64,000 nt of DNA from Scopulibacillus_A cellulosilyticus (GCF_042665295.1 NZ_JBHTCO010000002.1:186001-250000), one strand, 5' to 3'; positions 15,902-25,167 are shown, counted from the first letter of the stretch. Numbers and translations are program-made. The notes: generated by a model from the letters alone, not told the origin.

Positions 15902-17086
15902 ATGAAGATCGTCTATTTATTATTGAGTTTCTTGCTTGTTTTCATCATTGGTTTCATTTTCAGCAATGATAGAAAAAAAATAAAAGCAAGACCAATCATT
16001 GTCATGATCGTTTTGGAATTTATACTGTCTTGGATCTTGCTAAATACGAAAGTCGGTATTGGATTTATCCATGTTATTTCTGATTGGTTCGGAGCACTGA
16101 TGGGGACGGCTGTTCAAGGTGTTAATTTTGTGTTCGGCGGTATGGAAAACAAACCTGGTGCAACCTTCTTCTTAAATGTTCTTTTGCCTATTATATTTAT
16201 TTCAATCTTAATCGGTATACTGAATTATATTAAAGTGCTTCCTATCATCATTCGATTTATCGGATTTATATTGAGTAAAATTAATGGTATGGGCAAGCTG
16301 GAAAACTACTATGCGATATCCGCTGCTATCATTGGGCAGTCAGAAGTTTGGCTGACAACAAAGAAACAATTGGGCTATCTTCCCAAAAAGCGTTTGTATA
16401 CGTTATGTACATCATCAATGAGTGCTGTCAGTATGACAATCGTTGGATCTTATATGCAAATTATCCAGCCGAAATACGTTGTTGTCGCTGTTGTTATTAA
16501 TATTTTATCTGCTTTGGTCATTGCAAACATCATTAATCCGTATGATCTCGATAAAGAAGAGGACAAACTGATAACAGATGATACTGGTGAAAAACCAGCT
16601 TTCTTCCAAATGGTCAGTGACAGTATTATGGACGGCTTTAAAGTTGCCATTACTGTTGCGGCTATGCTCGTCGGCTTTATGGCCTTAATTTATTTTGTTA
16701 ATGATATATTTACTTTTATTTTCCATATATCATTCCAAAAATTAATCGGTTATATCTTTGCGCCGGTTGCTTTTATTATGGGAGTGCCTAAGCAAGACAT
16801 TGTCCAAGCCGGAAGCATTATGGCGACGAAATTAGTAACAAATGAATTTGTTGCAATGACAGACTTAAAAGGCATTGCTCATCACCTGACTCATAGAACA
16901 GTCGGTATTGTATCTATCTTCCTTGTCAGTTTTGCTAACTTTGGTTCCATCGGTATTATTACCGGCTGTGTTAAAGCGCTTAATCCAGAAAAAGGGGATG
17001 TCGTTGCAAAATTTGGCGGGAAATTACTATTAGGCTCAACACTTGCCTCGATTTTATCAGCTGCCATTTGCGGCGTTTTCCTTTAA
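15902..17086 (+). CDS. nupC: Concentrative nucleoside transporter, NupC family
   Basis: 394-residue CNT-family Na+ or H+ coupled nucleoside importer. The sequence shows the family's conserved blocks: VQGVNFVFGG, the LPIIIFISILIGIL-type helix, AISAAIIGQSEVWLTTK near residue 140, GSYMQIIQPKYVVVA and KLVTNEFVAMTDL near the C-terminus. ATG behind CTAGGAGGCTTAA. The nucleoside hydrolase starts 46 nt downstream, forming an import-and-cleave operon. Two cre-like sites in the leader suggest carbon catabolite control, which is usual for nucleoside use in Bacillus. Confidence 0.94.
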   Translation: MKIVYLLLSFLLVFIIGFIFSNDRKKIKARPIIVMIVLEFILSWILLNTKVGIGFIHVISDWFGALMGTAVQGVNFVFGGMENKPGATFFLNVLLPIIFISILIGILNYIKVLPIIIRFIGFILSKINGMGKLENYYAISAAIIGQSEVWLTTKKQLGYLPKKRLYTLCTSSMSAVSMTIVGSYMQIIQPKYVVVAVVINILSALVIANIINPYDLDKEEDKLITDDTGEKPAFFQMVSDSIMDGFKVAITVAAMLVGFMALIYFVNDIFTFIFHISFQKLIGYIFAPVAFIMGVPKQDIVQAGSIMATKLVTNEFVAMTDLKGIAHHLTHRTVGIVSIFLVSFANFGSIGIITGCVKALNPEKGDVVAKFGGKLLLGSTLASILSAAICGVFL

Positions 17087-17131
17087 GGAAATATGATAAG
17101 TCCGGTTTAATTTAAAAAGGAGAAGATCACA

Positions 17132-18052
17132 ATGAAAAATATTATATTAGATGTCGATACTGGTATTGATGATGCGCTCGCAATCGCATACGCTGTAAAT
17201 TCTCCGGAACTTAACATCTTAGGTATTACAACAACCTTTGGCAACACATCGGTTCCGGAAGCTACCCGGAATACACTGCAGCTTTTACAAGTTCTTGGCG
17301 CCGATGATATTCCTGTCTTTCCAGGTGTTGAAAAAACTTTCGCGGGCGAGGAACCAGCGGACAAAGCCACTTGGATTCACGGTGAAAACGGTATTGGAGA
17401 AGCTAAATTGCCTTCTGCTGAAAAACAAGCCGGGGACATGATAGCCCACGACTTTATTATTTCTGCTGTTCATGAACATCCAAACGATATTCTGATATTA
17501 ACTACAGCAAATCAAGGAAATTTAGCAAGGGCTATTGAAAAAGATCCTGAAATCGTTAACTTAGTTGAAGATGTAATCCTTATGGGCGGCGCCGTAACAG
17601 TGCCGGGTAATATTACGCCTTATGCGGAAGCGAACATCTACCATGATGCGGAGGCGGCGCAATATACATTCCAATCCGGTATACCGATGACACTTGTCGG
17701 TTTGGATGTTACATTAAAAACTTTGCTTAGACGGTCAGTTTTAGATGAGTGGAAGGAAAAAGATACGCTTCTTTCACGTTCATTAGCTCACATGTGTGAT
17801 TTTTATATGGATGCGTATGCCAAAGAGAATCCAAAATTGAATGGCTGTCCGCTTCATGATCCATTAACTGTTGGTGTGGCCATCGATCCTGCTTTTGTGA
17901 AAACTAAAACGATGACAGTTCATGTTAAAACGGAAGGTGCAGCAAAAGGTCAAACCGTCGGTGAAGAAAATTCAAATGGCAACATTAAAGTTTGCCTTGA
18001 TGTTGATAGTGACCGCTTCGTTTCACATTTCTTAGACAGGGTTGTATCATAA
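17132..18052 (+). CDS. Inosine/uridine-preferring nucleoside hydrolase
   Basis: 306-residue cytosolic enzyme splitting ribonucleosides to base and ribose. The Ca2+-binding DVDTGIDDALA motif is at residues 6-16, the IHGENGIGE segment near 80, MGGAVTVPGN near 152 and AEANIYHDAEAA near 168; NGCPLHDPL carries the last conserved His-Asp pair. ATG behind AAAAAGGAGAAG. Pairing with NupC indicates salvage of imported nucleosides as carbon source. Whether purine or pyrimidine nucleosides are preferred cannot be told from sequence. Confidence 0.95.
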   Translation: MKNIILDVDTGIDDALAIAYAVNSPELNILGITTTFGNTSVPEATRNTLQLLQVLGADDIPVFPGVEKTFAGEEPADKATWIHGENGIGEAKLPSAEKQAGDMIAHDFIISAVHEHPNDILILTTANQGNLARAIEKDPEIVNLVEDVILMGGAVTVPGNITPYAEANIYHDAEAAQYTFQSGIPMTLVGLDVTLKTLLRRSVLDEWKEKDTLLSRSLAHMCDFYMDAYAKENPKLNGCPLHDPLTVGVAIDPAFVKTKTMTVHVKTEGAAKGQTVGEENSNGNIKVCLDVDSDRFVSHFLDRVVS

Positions 18053-18057
18053 TGATT

Positions 18058-18092
18058 AAAAAGGATCTTCATGAAAAATGAAGGTTCTTTTT
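18058..18092 (+). terminator. Terminator after the nucleoside hydrolase gene
   Basis: AAAAGGATCTTCAT and ATGAAGGTTCTTTT pair with two mismatches and are followed by a T tract. Confidence 0.65.
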
Positions 18093-18261
18093 TATATGGG
18101 ATGGGAATTTACCTTTCTTAATTTCTAAGATTAGGTAGAAATAAAATGGGTAAAAGTTAAAATTTCCGCCGATGTCCAAACAACTTTTTCGGGAAAGGCA
18201 TAGTATGTATTGTGAGAAGCTTGAAGCTATCTCAAACTTCGATAAAGGAGCGATTGACGAT

Positions 18262-18363
18262 ATGGACGGATATGCAGGTGGATACGGCGGCGGCGCTGGC
18301 TTCGCGTTAATCGTTGTTTTGTTTATCTTATTAATTATTGTTGGTACTGCTTACGTCTGGTAA
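18262..18363 (+). CDS. YjcZ-family sporulation peptide (33 aa)
   Basis: Tiny hydrophobic protein, MDGYAGGYGGGAGFALIVV followed by LFILLIIVGTAYVW: a Gly/Tyr-rich head and one membrane helix. This is the characteristic YjcZ/YqgC-like pattern found in many spore formers and usually expressed in sporulation. The ATG at 18262 is preferred over the longer frame because the family begins with the Gly-rich head; GGAG lies eleven nt upstream, a somewhat long spacing. Its function is unknown. A strong terminator follows. Confidence 0.88.
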   Translation: MDGYAGGYGGGAGFALIVVLFILLIIVGTAYVW

Positions 18364-18385
18364 GCACCGCCTGAATGCTAAATAA

Positions 18386-18422
18386 AATAAGGCCTTCGCT
18401 CATTAGAGCGAAGGCCTTATTT
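18386..18422. terminator. Intrinsic terminator
   Basis: AATAAGGCCTTCGCTC-ATTA-GAGCGAAGGCCTTATT is a perfect 16-bp stem. Confidence 0.88.
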
Positions 18423-18439
18423 GTTTATTTATACGTTGG

Positions 18440-18562
18440 GAAAGTATAAATTGGCTTAAGTGTAGATAATTCGACGCAGGAGCCAATTTTAAGTCCCAAG
18501 TATAAGGGCAACTAAGCCTCTGTCTAGCCTTTTAAGGCTTGCCAATCGGCAAGTTTTCTTTA
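18440..18562 (+). repeat. Family A repeat, copy 5 (reference-like full copy)
   Basis: AAAGTATAAATTGGCTTAAG, TAATTCGACGCAGGAGCC, AATTTTAAG, AAGTATAAGGGCAACTAAG, CCTCTGTCTAGCCTTTTAAG and the hairpin CTTGCCAATCGGCAAG with TTTTCTTTA. The last TTA (18560-18562) is the complement of the ribU stop codon, so the repeat and the gene share it. Confidence 0.85.
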
Positions 18563-19171
18563 TTTTTCAGCAGGCACCATCGTCTTGATACGCGATTTAA
18601 TTCTTGAATAAATGGGCACTGTGATAACTGTCAAAACAATACCTTTAAGTAAATTAAACGGCAGAACCGCAAAGATCACTAAGGTAAACAAACTGTGAAT
18701 TTCATGGTTAATGCTTTGGCTCATAGCAATAGCCTGATCTGTCGTAAAACCAAGAAATAACGCATAGCTTGGGAAAATGATAAAATAGTTGGCAATCGTC
18801 ATCACAACGGACATAAAAACTGTTCCAAAAATGAGACCGTACATTAAAGAAGACGCGGTTTTTTTCCTTTTATAAAACCAAGTCCCGGCTATAATAAACA
18901 GAGAACCTGCAATAAAGTTAGACATTTCACCAACTGGCACACCTGTTAGTGATCCCGAAATCAAATAGTGTAAAAAGTTTTTCAAAGCTTCGATTAATAC
19001 ACCTGCTGCCGGACCGAATAAAATGCCTCCGATAAGTGCAGGAATATCACTGAAATCCATTTGCAAAAATGCAGGAAAAATCGGCAATGGAAAAGAAATG
19101 GTTTGAATCAAAATAGCAATTGCCGACAATAAGGAAATTGTGACTGTTTTCTTTAAAGACGTTTTTTTCAT
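18560..19171 (-). CDS. ribU: ECF riboflavin transporter substrate-binding subunit RibU
   Basis: 203-residue membrane S-component of an energy-coupling-factor importer for riboflavin; it needs a separate EcfAA'T module, not in this window. Six helices are apparent, with the family signatures FPAFLQMDFSDIPALIGG (substrate pocket, near residue 35), GVLIEALKNFLHY and GVPVGEMSNFIAG. ATG at 19171 is chosen over the longer frame because GGGGTGAT lies just upstream and KKTSLKKTV begins the family. The assignment is confirmed by the FMN riboswitch upstream. The stop codon lies at the edge of repeat A copy 5. Confidence 0.93.
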   Translation of the reverse strand: MKKTSLKKTVTISLLSAIAILIQTISFPLPIFPAFLQMDFSDIPALIGGILFGPAAGVLIEALKNFLHYLISGSLTGVPVGEMSNFIAGSLFIIAGTWFYKRKKTASSLMYGLIFGTVFMSVVMTIANYFIIFPSYALFLGFTTDQAIAMSQSINHEIHSLFTLVIFAVLPFNLLKGIVLTVITVPIYSRIKSRIKTMVPAEK

Positions 19172-19230
19172 CAGATCACCCCATTTTAATATTTTACCCA
19201 GAGTCTGATGATAACGCAGGTACCCGCCAA

Positions 19231-19271
19231 AAAATACCGCCCAAGGAATACATTCCTTGGGCGGTATTTTA
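19231..19271 (-). terminator. Riboswitch-controlled terminator before ribU
   Basis: AAATACCGCCCAAGGAAT and its complement ATTCCTTGGGCGGTATTT form a perfect stem followed on the minus strand by a T run, between the FMN aptamer and ribU. Confidence 0.85.
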
Positions 19272-19332
19272 TATAGCATAGCTAAATAAATGAGCAAGTA
19301 AAAAAACTTAACTCATCATTAAACCATACGTA

Positions 19333-19462
19333 TCATCCTTCTCCCATCCAGACTGTACTGTCGGTACTAGATTCTCACTAGATCCTGCCTTAACGGCTCG
19401 CGGACTTAGAGGCAAACCTCATCACCGCCGGTCGGGAATTTCACCCTGCCCTGAAGGAACGT
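19333..19462 (-). ncRNA. FMN riboswitch (RFN element)
   Basis: On the minus strand the conserved RFN blocks appear in order: TTCAGGGCAGGGTGAAATTC, CCCGACCGGCGGT, GAGTTTGCC-like GAGGTTTGCCTC, GTCCGCGAGC, CAGGATCTAGTGAGAATCTA and ACAGTCTGGATGGGAGAAGG. It precedes a terminator and ribU. FMN binding would favour termination and switch off riboflavin uptake. Confidence 0.95.
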
Positions 19463-19602
19463 CTTCATTATTTAATTCAATATTTATTATATATGATATT
19501 TCATCTTTTTTACAATCCTTTTGCACGATTTTTATTAATTCCTTAACCAATAACTTCAATTACTAAGAAAAAAGGATTTGGAGAAAATATTCATCAAAAC
19601 AG

Positions 19603-19631
19603 TTGACTAATTTGCCATTTTTGAATACATT
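19603..19631 (+). promoter_or_regulatory. SigA-type promoter for mntH
   Basis: TTGACT (19603-19608), a 17-nt spacer and TACATT (19626-19631), directly upstream of the MntR-like box. Confidence 0.6.
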
Positions 19632-19643
19632 ATTAGTGAGCAT

Positions 19644-19667
19644 AGTTTTTCCCTAAGGAAACTTTTT
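19644..19667 (+). promoter_or_regulatory. MntR-type operator
   Basis: AGTTTTTCCCTAAGGAAACT is an interrupted palindrome close to the MntR box of Bacillus mntH. It covers the region just after the -10, where Mn-bound MntR would block transcription. Confidence 0.65.
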
Positions 19668-19705
19668 TGTTAACGGGTTATTTTTAGGTGGGGAGGAAAC
19701 TTTTT

Positions 19706-21016
19706 ATGAGCAGTAAAACTTTATCGCAAAAATACGATATATCAAAAGAAGAAACAAATAAACATACAAATAGTCGTTCAGCGATGGCCGCATTAAGAGG
19801 GGATGTCAAAGGTATAAAAAGACTTTTGCCATTTCTTGGGCCGGCTTTTATAGCATCAGTTGCTTATATTGATCCCGGTAACTTTGCAACCAATATTACT
19901 GCTGGATCACAGTACGGTTACTTGCTTTTATGGGTCATTGTTGCGTCTAATTTAATGGCTGTCCTTATTCAATCATTATCGGCTAAACTAGGGATAGCAA
20001 CGGGGAAGAATCTGCCGGAAATAGCGAGAGAGAGGTTCTCCAAAAAAACTTCAGTGTTTCTTTGGATACAAAGTGAACTCGTTATTATGGCCACAGACTT
20101 AGCCGAATTTATAGGTGCGGCGCTTGGCGTGTATTTATTGTTTCATATTTCGATGATTCCGGCTGCTGTCATTACCGCTATCGCTTCATTTGCGCTGCTT
20201 GAATTACAAAGAAAAGGTTACCGTCCTTTAGAAGCAGGTATAGCGGTAATGGTCTTTATCGTTGTATTAGCTTTCGTTTGCCAAGTTGTTCTGGCCAAAC
20301 CTGATTCAATGTCTGTTCTCGAAGGGGCATTAATCCCTAGGTTTCACGGCGTACAAACTGTGCTGTTGGCAACGGGTATCCTTGGAGCGACGGTTATGCC
20401 GCACGCCATCTATCTTCATTCTCACCTTACGCAAAATCGTGTGGTCGGTCAAAATGAAAAAGAAAAGCGGCAAATATTCAGATTTGAATTTATTGATATT
20501 GTCATTGCAATGATCATTGCCGGCGCCATCAATATGAGCATGCTTATTGTTGGTGCAGCACTCTTTCATAAACATGGACTGCTTGTTGAAGATTTAGATG
20601 TTGCTTTTAATAAGTTTGGGCAATTGGTCGGTCCGACTTCCGCTATTTTATTTGGACTCGGTTTGTTAATAGCCGGGTTATCAAGTTCATCGGTTGGAAC
20701 CATGTCGGGTGATGTGGTTATGCAAGGCTTTATTAAAAAACGCATTCCTATTTATTTAAGAAGATTTATTACCATGATTCCGCCGCTTGCCATTATCATA
20801 TTCGGTGTTAATGCGACTTACGCCTTAGTCATGAGCCAAGTTGTGTTATCGTTTGGTATTGCTTTTGCACTTGTACCTTTGATTATGTTTACAAGTAATA
20901 AAAAGATAATGGGCGGACTGGTTAATCATAAATGGACGACAACTTTAGCTTGGATTGTCGCTGTGCTTGTTATCTTGTTAAATATATTTTTGCTGTATCA
21001 AACAATTTTTGGATAA
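19706..21016 (+). CDS. mntH: Divalent metal:H+ symporter, Nramp family
   Basis: 436-residue manganese (and iron) importer of the cytoplasmic membrane. The first helix has the metal-coordinating DPGNFATNI motif, the sixth the MPHAIYLHS motif; both define bacterial Nramp. GRDFs of the family such as TDLAEFIGAALG are also present. ATG at 19706 is selected because GGGGAGG lies ten nt upstream; the in-frame GTG at 19688 is part of that site. Promoter and MntR-like operator upstream suggest repression by manganese. Own terminator after the gene. Confidence 0.96.
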   Translation: MSSKTLSQKYDISKEETNKHTNSRSAMAALRGDVKGIKRLLPFLGPAFIASVAYIDPGNFATNITAGSQYGYLLLWVIVASNLMAVLIQSLSAKLGIATGKNLPEIARERFSKKTSVFLWIQSELVIMATDLAEFIGAALGVYLLFHISMIPAAVITAIASFALLELQRKGYRPLEAGIAVMVFIVVLAFVCQVVLAKPDSMSVLEGALIPRFHGVQTVLLATGILGATVMPHAIYLHSHLTQNRVVGQNEKEKRQIFRFEFIDIVIAMIIAGAINMSMLIVGAALFHKHGLLVEDLDVAFNKFGQLVGPTSAILFGLGLLIAGLSSSSVGTMSGDVVMQGFIKKRIPIYLRRFITMIPPLAIIIFGVNATYALVMSQVVLSFGIAFALVPLIMFTSNKKIMGGLVNHKWTTTLAWIVAVLVILLNIFLLYQTIFG

Positions 21017-21020
21017 AAGT

Positions 21021-21050
21021 AAAACTCGCCACCCAATTGGCGAGTTTTTT
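21021..21050 (+). terminator. Intrinsic terminator of mntH
   Basis: AAAACTCGCCA and TTGGCGAGTTTTTT form a stem with T tract four nt after the stop. Confidence 0.88.
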
Positions 21051-21085
21051 ACATAAGGATATTGCTTATTCAGTTTGATCGGTAT

Positions 21086-22411
21086 TTATTTGACAGATTG
21101 TTCAACGTCAACATATCCGGCGCCGTAAACATTTGGGTCATCGCCAAGTTTTTTTGCGCCTTTGATTAACATTTCTTTGACTTGATCCGGTGTTAAATCT
21201 TTTTGGCTCTCGAGTAAGAGGGCAACAGCACCGGCACATATAGGGGTTGCCATGGATGTTCCTGATAATGAAAGATAATTTTCATCAACTCTGCTTGACT
21301 TTTGCGTCTTATCAAGGAATGATGATGGCGAACGAAGAGAGATAATATTAACGCCTGGTGCAACGATATCAGGCTTTTCAACTCCGTAAATGGTTGGTCC
21401 GCGGCTTGAAAATTTGGCTATGATATCATCATTCGTATTATTAGTGTTTTTATCATCCATGGCGCCTACAGTAATGACTTTATTACTGAGTCCGGGGCTT
21501 GAGATGGTCTTAGGGTCAGGACCCTCGTTCCCTGCAGCGACACAGACAACAATACCGCTGTCCCAAGCTTTTTCCACTATACTTACCATAGGATCTGAAT
21601 CCTCGCTATTCATCTTCTCAGGCGATCCGCCCAATGACATTGAAATAATATCAATTTTATGTTCATGATTATCATCTTCATTGTAATCAATACACCACTG
21701 GACGCCGTCGATGATAGTGGAAAGAGAGCCGGAACCCATTTTGTTTAATACTTTAACTCCTATGAGATTTGCTTCCGGCGCCGATCCGGCATATTTCCCT
21801 TCAGACAAAGCGCCATTTCCGGCGGCATCTCCTGCACAATGGGTACCATGTCCATTATCATCATACGGCTTTGTTTTATTGCCTACAAAGTCTTTAAAAT
21901 GAATAATCCGGCCTTCTAAGTCTTTATGCGGGTAAATGCCAGTATCGACGATGGCGATGTTTATACCTTTACCAGTTAATGTTGTATTATTCTTTTTAAC
22001 ATTGTCAGCGTGAATAGTAGGAACGGCTACATTTAATAGTGCGTGAACCTCTCTATCAAAGTGGATTTTTTTGATGCAGTCACAAGTCGTCAGCAGTTTT
22101 TCGATAGACATTGGCGTTAATTCCGCGCTGCAACAGGAAATCCTTGAATAATGGCTCTTGACTTTGCTTTTTTTATGGCTTTGAACAATCTTGTTGACGC
22201 TGTCGATGCCTTTAAGAAAAACCTTTTCATTGTGAAACTCGATAATGACTGGGATCTTCTTAGTTTTTTTAAGGCGTGATTCCAAACTTTTATGCAAAAA
22301 ACACGGGGTTAATTTAAATGGACGATACAAATTAACAAGCTGATGCCTTAACTCGCGGTCGAGACGATGTCCGTGCTGCCGGACAAGTTTTACCATAGAA
22401 AACCCAAACAA
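21086..22411 (-). CDS. aprX: Intracellular-type subtilisin-like serine protease, AprX
   Basis: 441-residue S8 peptidase. The catalytic triad motifs are visible: Asp in NIAIVDTGIYPHKDLEGR, His in DDNGHGTHCAGD and Ser in SGTSMATPICAG. There is no secretion signal; the N-terminus MFGFSMVKLVRQHGHRLD matches AprX, which is expressed late in growth in B. subtilis. Length agrees with AprX (about 442). The start is TTG, ten nt after AAGGAG. The N-terminal part includes a CDCIKKI stretch and a pro-region-like domain. Convergent with mntH; monocistronic. Confidence 0.93.
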   Translation of the reverse strand: MFGFSMVKLVRQHGHRLDRELRHQLVNLYRPFKLTPCFLHKSLESRLKKTKKIPVIIEFHNEKVFLKGIDSVNKIVQSHKKSKVKSHYSRISCCSAELTPMSIEKLLTTCDCIKKIHFDREVHALLNVAVPTIHADNVKKNNTTLTGKGINIAIVDTGIYPHKDLEGRIIHFKDFVGNKTKPYDDNGHGTHCAGDAAGNGALSEGKYAGSAPEANLIGVKVLNKMGSGSLSTIIDGVQWCIDYNEDDNHEHKIDIISMSLGGSPEKMNSEDSDPMVSIVEKAWDSGIVVCVAAGNEGPDPKTISSPGLSNKVITVGAMDDKNTNNTNDDIIAKFSSRGPTIYGVEKPDIVAPGVNIISLRSPSSFLDKTQKSSRVDENYLSLSGTSMATPICAGAVALLLESQKDLTPDQVKEMLIKGAKKLGDDPNVYGAGYVDVEQSVK

Positions 22412-22588
22412 CTATGACACTCCTTATATTTCATATTCACTTGTAATCTATGAAATAAAGGAGACAAGGGTAAGGGTGTTTTACTCTTAATAGAAAAGAA
22501 AAGGTGAATGGATAGCGCCTTTTCTGTGAAAATAGTTTTTTAAATTATAATAAAATGTAATATGTCTATTAATTAAAGTAAAAAGAAA

Positions 22589-22628
22589 AAGAAACCGGTC
22601 TTCCTGTATTTCAGAAAACCGGTTTCTT
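22589..22628 (-). terminator. Terminator of ald
   Basis: AAGAAACCGGT and ACCGGTTTCTT pair, with further inner pairing, just after the ald stop; the minus strand continues with T-rich sequence. Confidence 0.8.
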
Positions 22629-22641
22629 AATTAATATATGA

Positions 22642-23775
22642 TTAGTGAACAGCCGCTTCTTTTTCAAGAGCTTTTTCAACTGTGACATATTCATAGCCAA
22701 GATCATTTGCAACGACTTCGAAAGTGATTTCACCATTGAGAACATTTACGCCGCATTTTAGAGCTGCATTTTCCGTAATCGCTTTAGTTACACCTTTATT
22801 TGCGATTTCTACTGCATATGGAATCGTTACATTCGTTAAGGCAATGGTTGATGTTCTTGGAACTGCACCAGGCATATTAGCAACAGAGTAATGAACAACC
22901 CCATGTTTTTTAAATGTCGGTTCATCATGAGTTGTGACATGGTCGCAAGTTTCAACAATGCCGCCTTGGTCGATGGCAACATCGACAATCACAGACCCAG
23001 GTTTCATTGAACTAACCATTTGTTCTGTTACAAGCTTAGGAGCCTTTGCGCCAGGTATTAAAACGGCACCGACTAAAAGATCAGCATTTGCTACGGCTTC
23101 AGCGATGTTGAATGGATTAGACATTAATGTTGTGATTTTATTGCCGAAAATATCATCTAATTGACGTAAGCGATCTGCGCTTAAATCAAGAATGGTTACA
23201 TCAGCACCTAAACCGACTGCCATTTTTGCGGCATTTGTTCCGACCACACCGCCGCCGATAATCGTTACTTTTCCTCGGCTTACGCCTGGAACGCCTGAAA
23301 GCAGAATGCCCTGCCCGCCGTATGTTCTTTGTAAGAACTGTACGCCGACTTGAATAGACATTCTTCCGGCAACTTCACTCATTGGAGTAAGAAGCGGCAG
23401 AGTTCTGTTAACTGTAACCGTTTCATAACCAATTGCTGTAACACCGCTTTCTTTAAGGGCCTTTGCAAGTGATGGCGCTGCAGCCAAGTGTAAGTAAGTA
23501 AATAAAATTAACCCAGGACGGAAATATTTGTATTCGCTTTCAAGAGGCTCTTTTACTTTTAAAATCATTTCAGCGTCAGCCCAGACCTTTGCGGGACTTT
23601 CAATAATGATGGCACCTGCATTTACATATTGTTCATCTGTGAAACCGCTTCCTATTCCAGCGCCTTTTTCAACTAACACAGTATGCCCGGCATTTAAGAA
23701 AGATACAACTCCAGCCGGCGTAAGAGCAACACGATTTTCATTGTTTTTAATTTCTTTAGGTACACCAATAAACAT
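22642..23775 (-). CDS. ald: Alanine dehydrogenase
   Basis: 377-residue NAD-dependent enzyme converting L-alanine to pyruvate and ammonium, needed for alanine use and sporulation. Start ATG at 23775 behind AAAGGGGGAAATT, since MFIGVPKEIKNNENRVALTP is the canonical N-terminus. The NAD fold motif is VTIIGGGVVGTNAAKMAVGLGADV (in part, near residue 170). HLAAAPSLAKAL carries the active-site His and SNMPGAVPRTSTIALTN the C-terminal signature. The regulator adeR is encoded 160 nt upstream on the same strand. Confidence 0.97.
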   Translation of the reverse strand: MFIGVPKEIKNNENRVALTPAGVVSFLNAGHTVLVEKGAGIGSGFTDEQYVNAGAIIIESPAKVWADAEMILKVKEPLESEYKYFRPGLILFTYLHLAAAPSLAKALKESGVTAIGYETVTVNRTLPLLTPMSEVAGRMSIQVGVQFLQRTYGGQGILLSGVPGVSRGKVTIIGGGVVGTNAAKMAVGLGADVTILDLSADRLRQLDDIFGNKITTLMSNPFNIAEAVANADLLVGAVLIPGAKAPKLVTEQMVSSMKPGSVIVDVAIDQGGIVETCDHVTTHDEPTFKKHGVVHYSVANMPGAVPRTSTIALTNVTIPYAVEIANKGVTKAITENAALKCGVNVLNGEITFEVVANDLGYEYVTVEKALEKEAAVH

Positions 23776-23908
23776 CCCAATTTCCCCCTTTAGCATTGAA
23801 TGACTTTGTTACGTTGTGCTTTTGGCTTTAGTATAGAATGTTTATTTAATAATTTCTTTGTTTTAAAAAGAGAAAGACGGGATTCGCTTTTGGTGAAATC
23901 CACAAAGT

Positions 23909-23940
23909 GTTTTGGCTTGCCAAACGCCAAGTTTTCTTTA
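23909..23940 (+). repeat. Family A repeat, copy 6 (3' end only)
   Basis: GTTTTGGCTTGCCAAACGCC then AAGTTTTCTTTA. Only the terminal hairpin region is recognisable. Its final TTA (23938-23940) is the complement of the adeR stop codon, as with ribU. Confidence 0.65.
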
Positions 23941-25161
23941 TCGCAGATATTTTTCCAGTTTTCCATCAAGGTATAGCATCATTTTTTGATTTGGATCCTT
24001 AAAATCAATGTCGCCGATTTCCGAAATTCTTTTTAGACGGTAAGTCAATGTATTGGGGTGAATAACTAATTCCTTCGTCGTTTCTGAAATATTAGTGTCA
24101 TTGTCAAGGTATACTTTAAGTGTTTTAGCAAGGTTAGAATTATGCTTTTTGTCATATAAATGAAGTTTCTTCAGAGATTGATTTTCATATCCTTCGTTTT
24201 TGTATTTTTCCAAAATAACATCAAAAAGCTGATAGATGCCCAGTTTTTGATAATAAAAGATACTTTGCGTTTCAGCAGAGAATTTTTCTTTAATTGACAG
24301 GACGGTCAACGATTCCTGATAAGCCCTTTTCATTTGTTGATAATCCTCAAAAATGCTGCTTGCACCAACTTGGACTTCTGTTATTTTGTAGCGTTCAAGC
24401 AATTTCCCAGTGAAGGATGTAATAAAATGGTTCAGTTCATCTAAAGGTTTATCAACCTTTGGTACGGCAACAAGTAAAATAAGCTGGTTAAAGTCAACAG
24501 TATGAAGCATAGTTTTCAAATGTTGGCTCGTTTTTAACAGATAGTAGATTTGCTGCTCCTCTTTTCGGGTTATACCGTGTAGAAATTTGAAGACAATCAC
24601 GGCGTAACAAGGCGATGGTGTGATTTTTAACGCTTGGAACTGTTCGTTTATCGTTTCTGGTACTTTTAAATGTCCTGTTAACAACTGCCAAAAAAATTCT
24701 TGCGAGCGATTTTCGTTTTTACGTTTCCGGACGTGCAGCTGTAAAAGCTCATTTTTGCCTGCCTCGGCAGCATTTTTTAATAAGCCCATTTCATTCTCAC
24801 TTAAACATTTATCTATTTCTAATGCCCAAATAAACCCAATGACCTCATCTTGTTTCCATATGGAAATCGCTACTCTGTTGCCAAGCCCAATTTCATCCAT
24901 ACTTTTTATCCGAATGGGTTCTTTCGTTTTCAATAGTGCGGGTATGGTTCCTTCTTTCCATAATTGATTAATGACTTTTTCAGGTACCCTTCGGCCGATG
25001 ATCGTGGCAATTCTTGCTGGATCGGTTCTTTCATCATGTGTGCTATAGGCAAGAAGCCGATGGTTTGCGTCTTCAATTGTTATTGGACATTGCAGCTGTT
25101 GACTAACAACGTCAACAAACTCTTCAAGACTTTCAAAAGATATCTTAAAAGGATTTTTCAA
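23938..25161 (-). CDS. adeR: PucR/CdaR-type transcription activator, AdeR-like
   Basis: About 407-residue regulator. An N-terminal sensory region (residues 1-140) has a CdaR-like pattern (CPITIEDANHRLLAYST). A C-terminal helix-turn-helix of PucR type follows (TTKELVIHPNTLTYRLKRISEIGDIDF, quoted in part). The position beside ald and the domain order match AdeR, the alanine-responsive activator of ald in B. subtilis. GGAGGG touches the ATG at 25167, so the TTG at 25161 with six-nt spacing is favoured. The stop codon coincides with the end of a family A hairpin. Confidence 0.85.
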   Translation of the reverse strand: MKNPFKISFESLEEFVDVVSQQLQCPITIEDANHRLLAYSTHDERTDPARIATIIGRRVPEKVINQLWKEGTIPALLKTKEPIRIKSMDEIGLGNRVAISIWKQDEVIGFIWALEIDKCLSENEMGLLKNAAEAGKNELLQLHVRKRKNENRSQEFFWQLLTGHLKVPETINEQFQALKITPSPCYAVIVFKFLHGITRKEEQQIYYLLKTSQHLKTMLHTVDFNQLILLVAVPKVDKPLDELNHFITSFTGKLLERYKITEVQVGASSIFEDYQQMKRAYQESLTVLSIKEKFSAETQSIFYYQKLGIYQLFDVILEKYKNEGYENQSLKKLHLYDKKHNSNLAKTLKVYLDNDTNISETTKELVIHPNTLTYRLKRISEIGDIDFKDPNQKMMLYLDGKLEKYLR

Positions 25162-25167
25162 TGTCAT

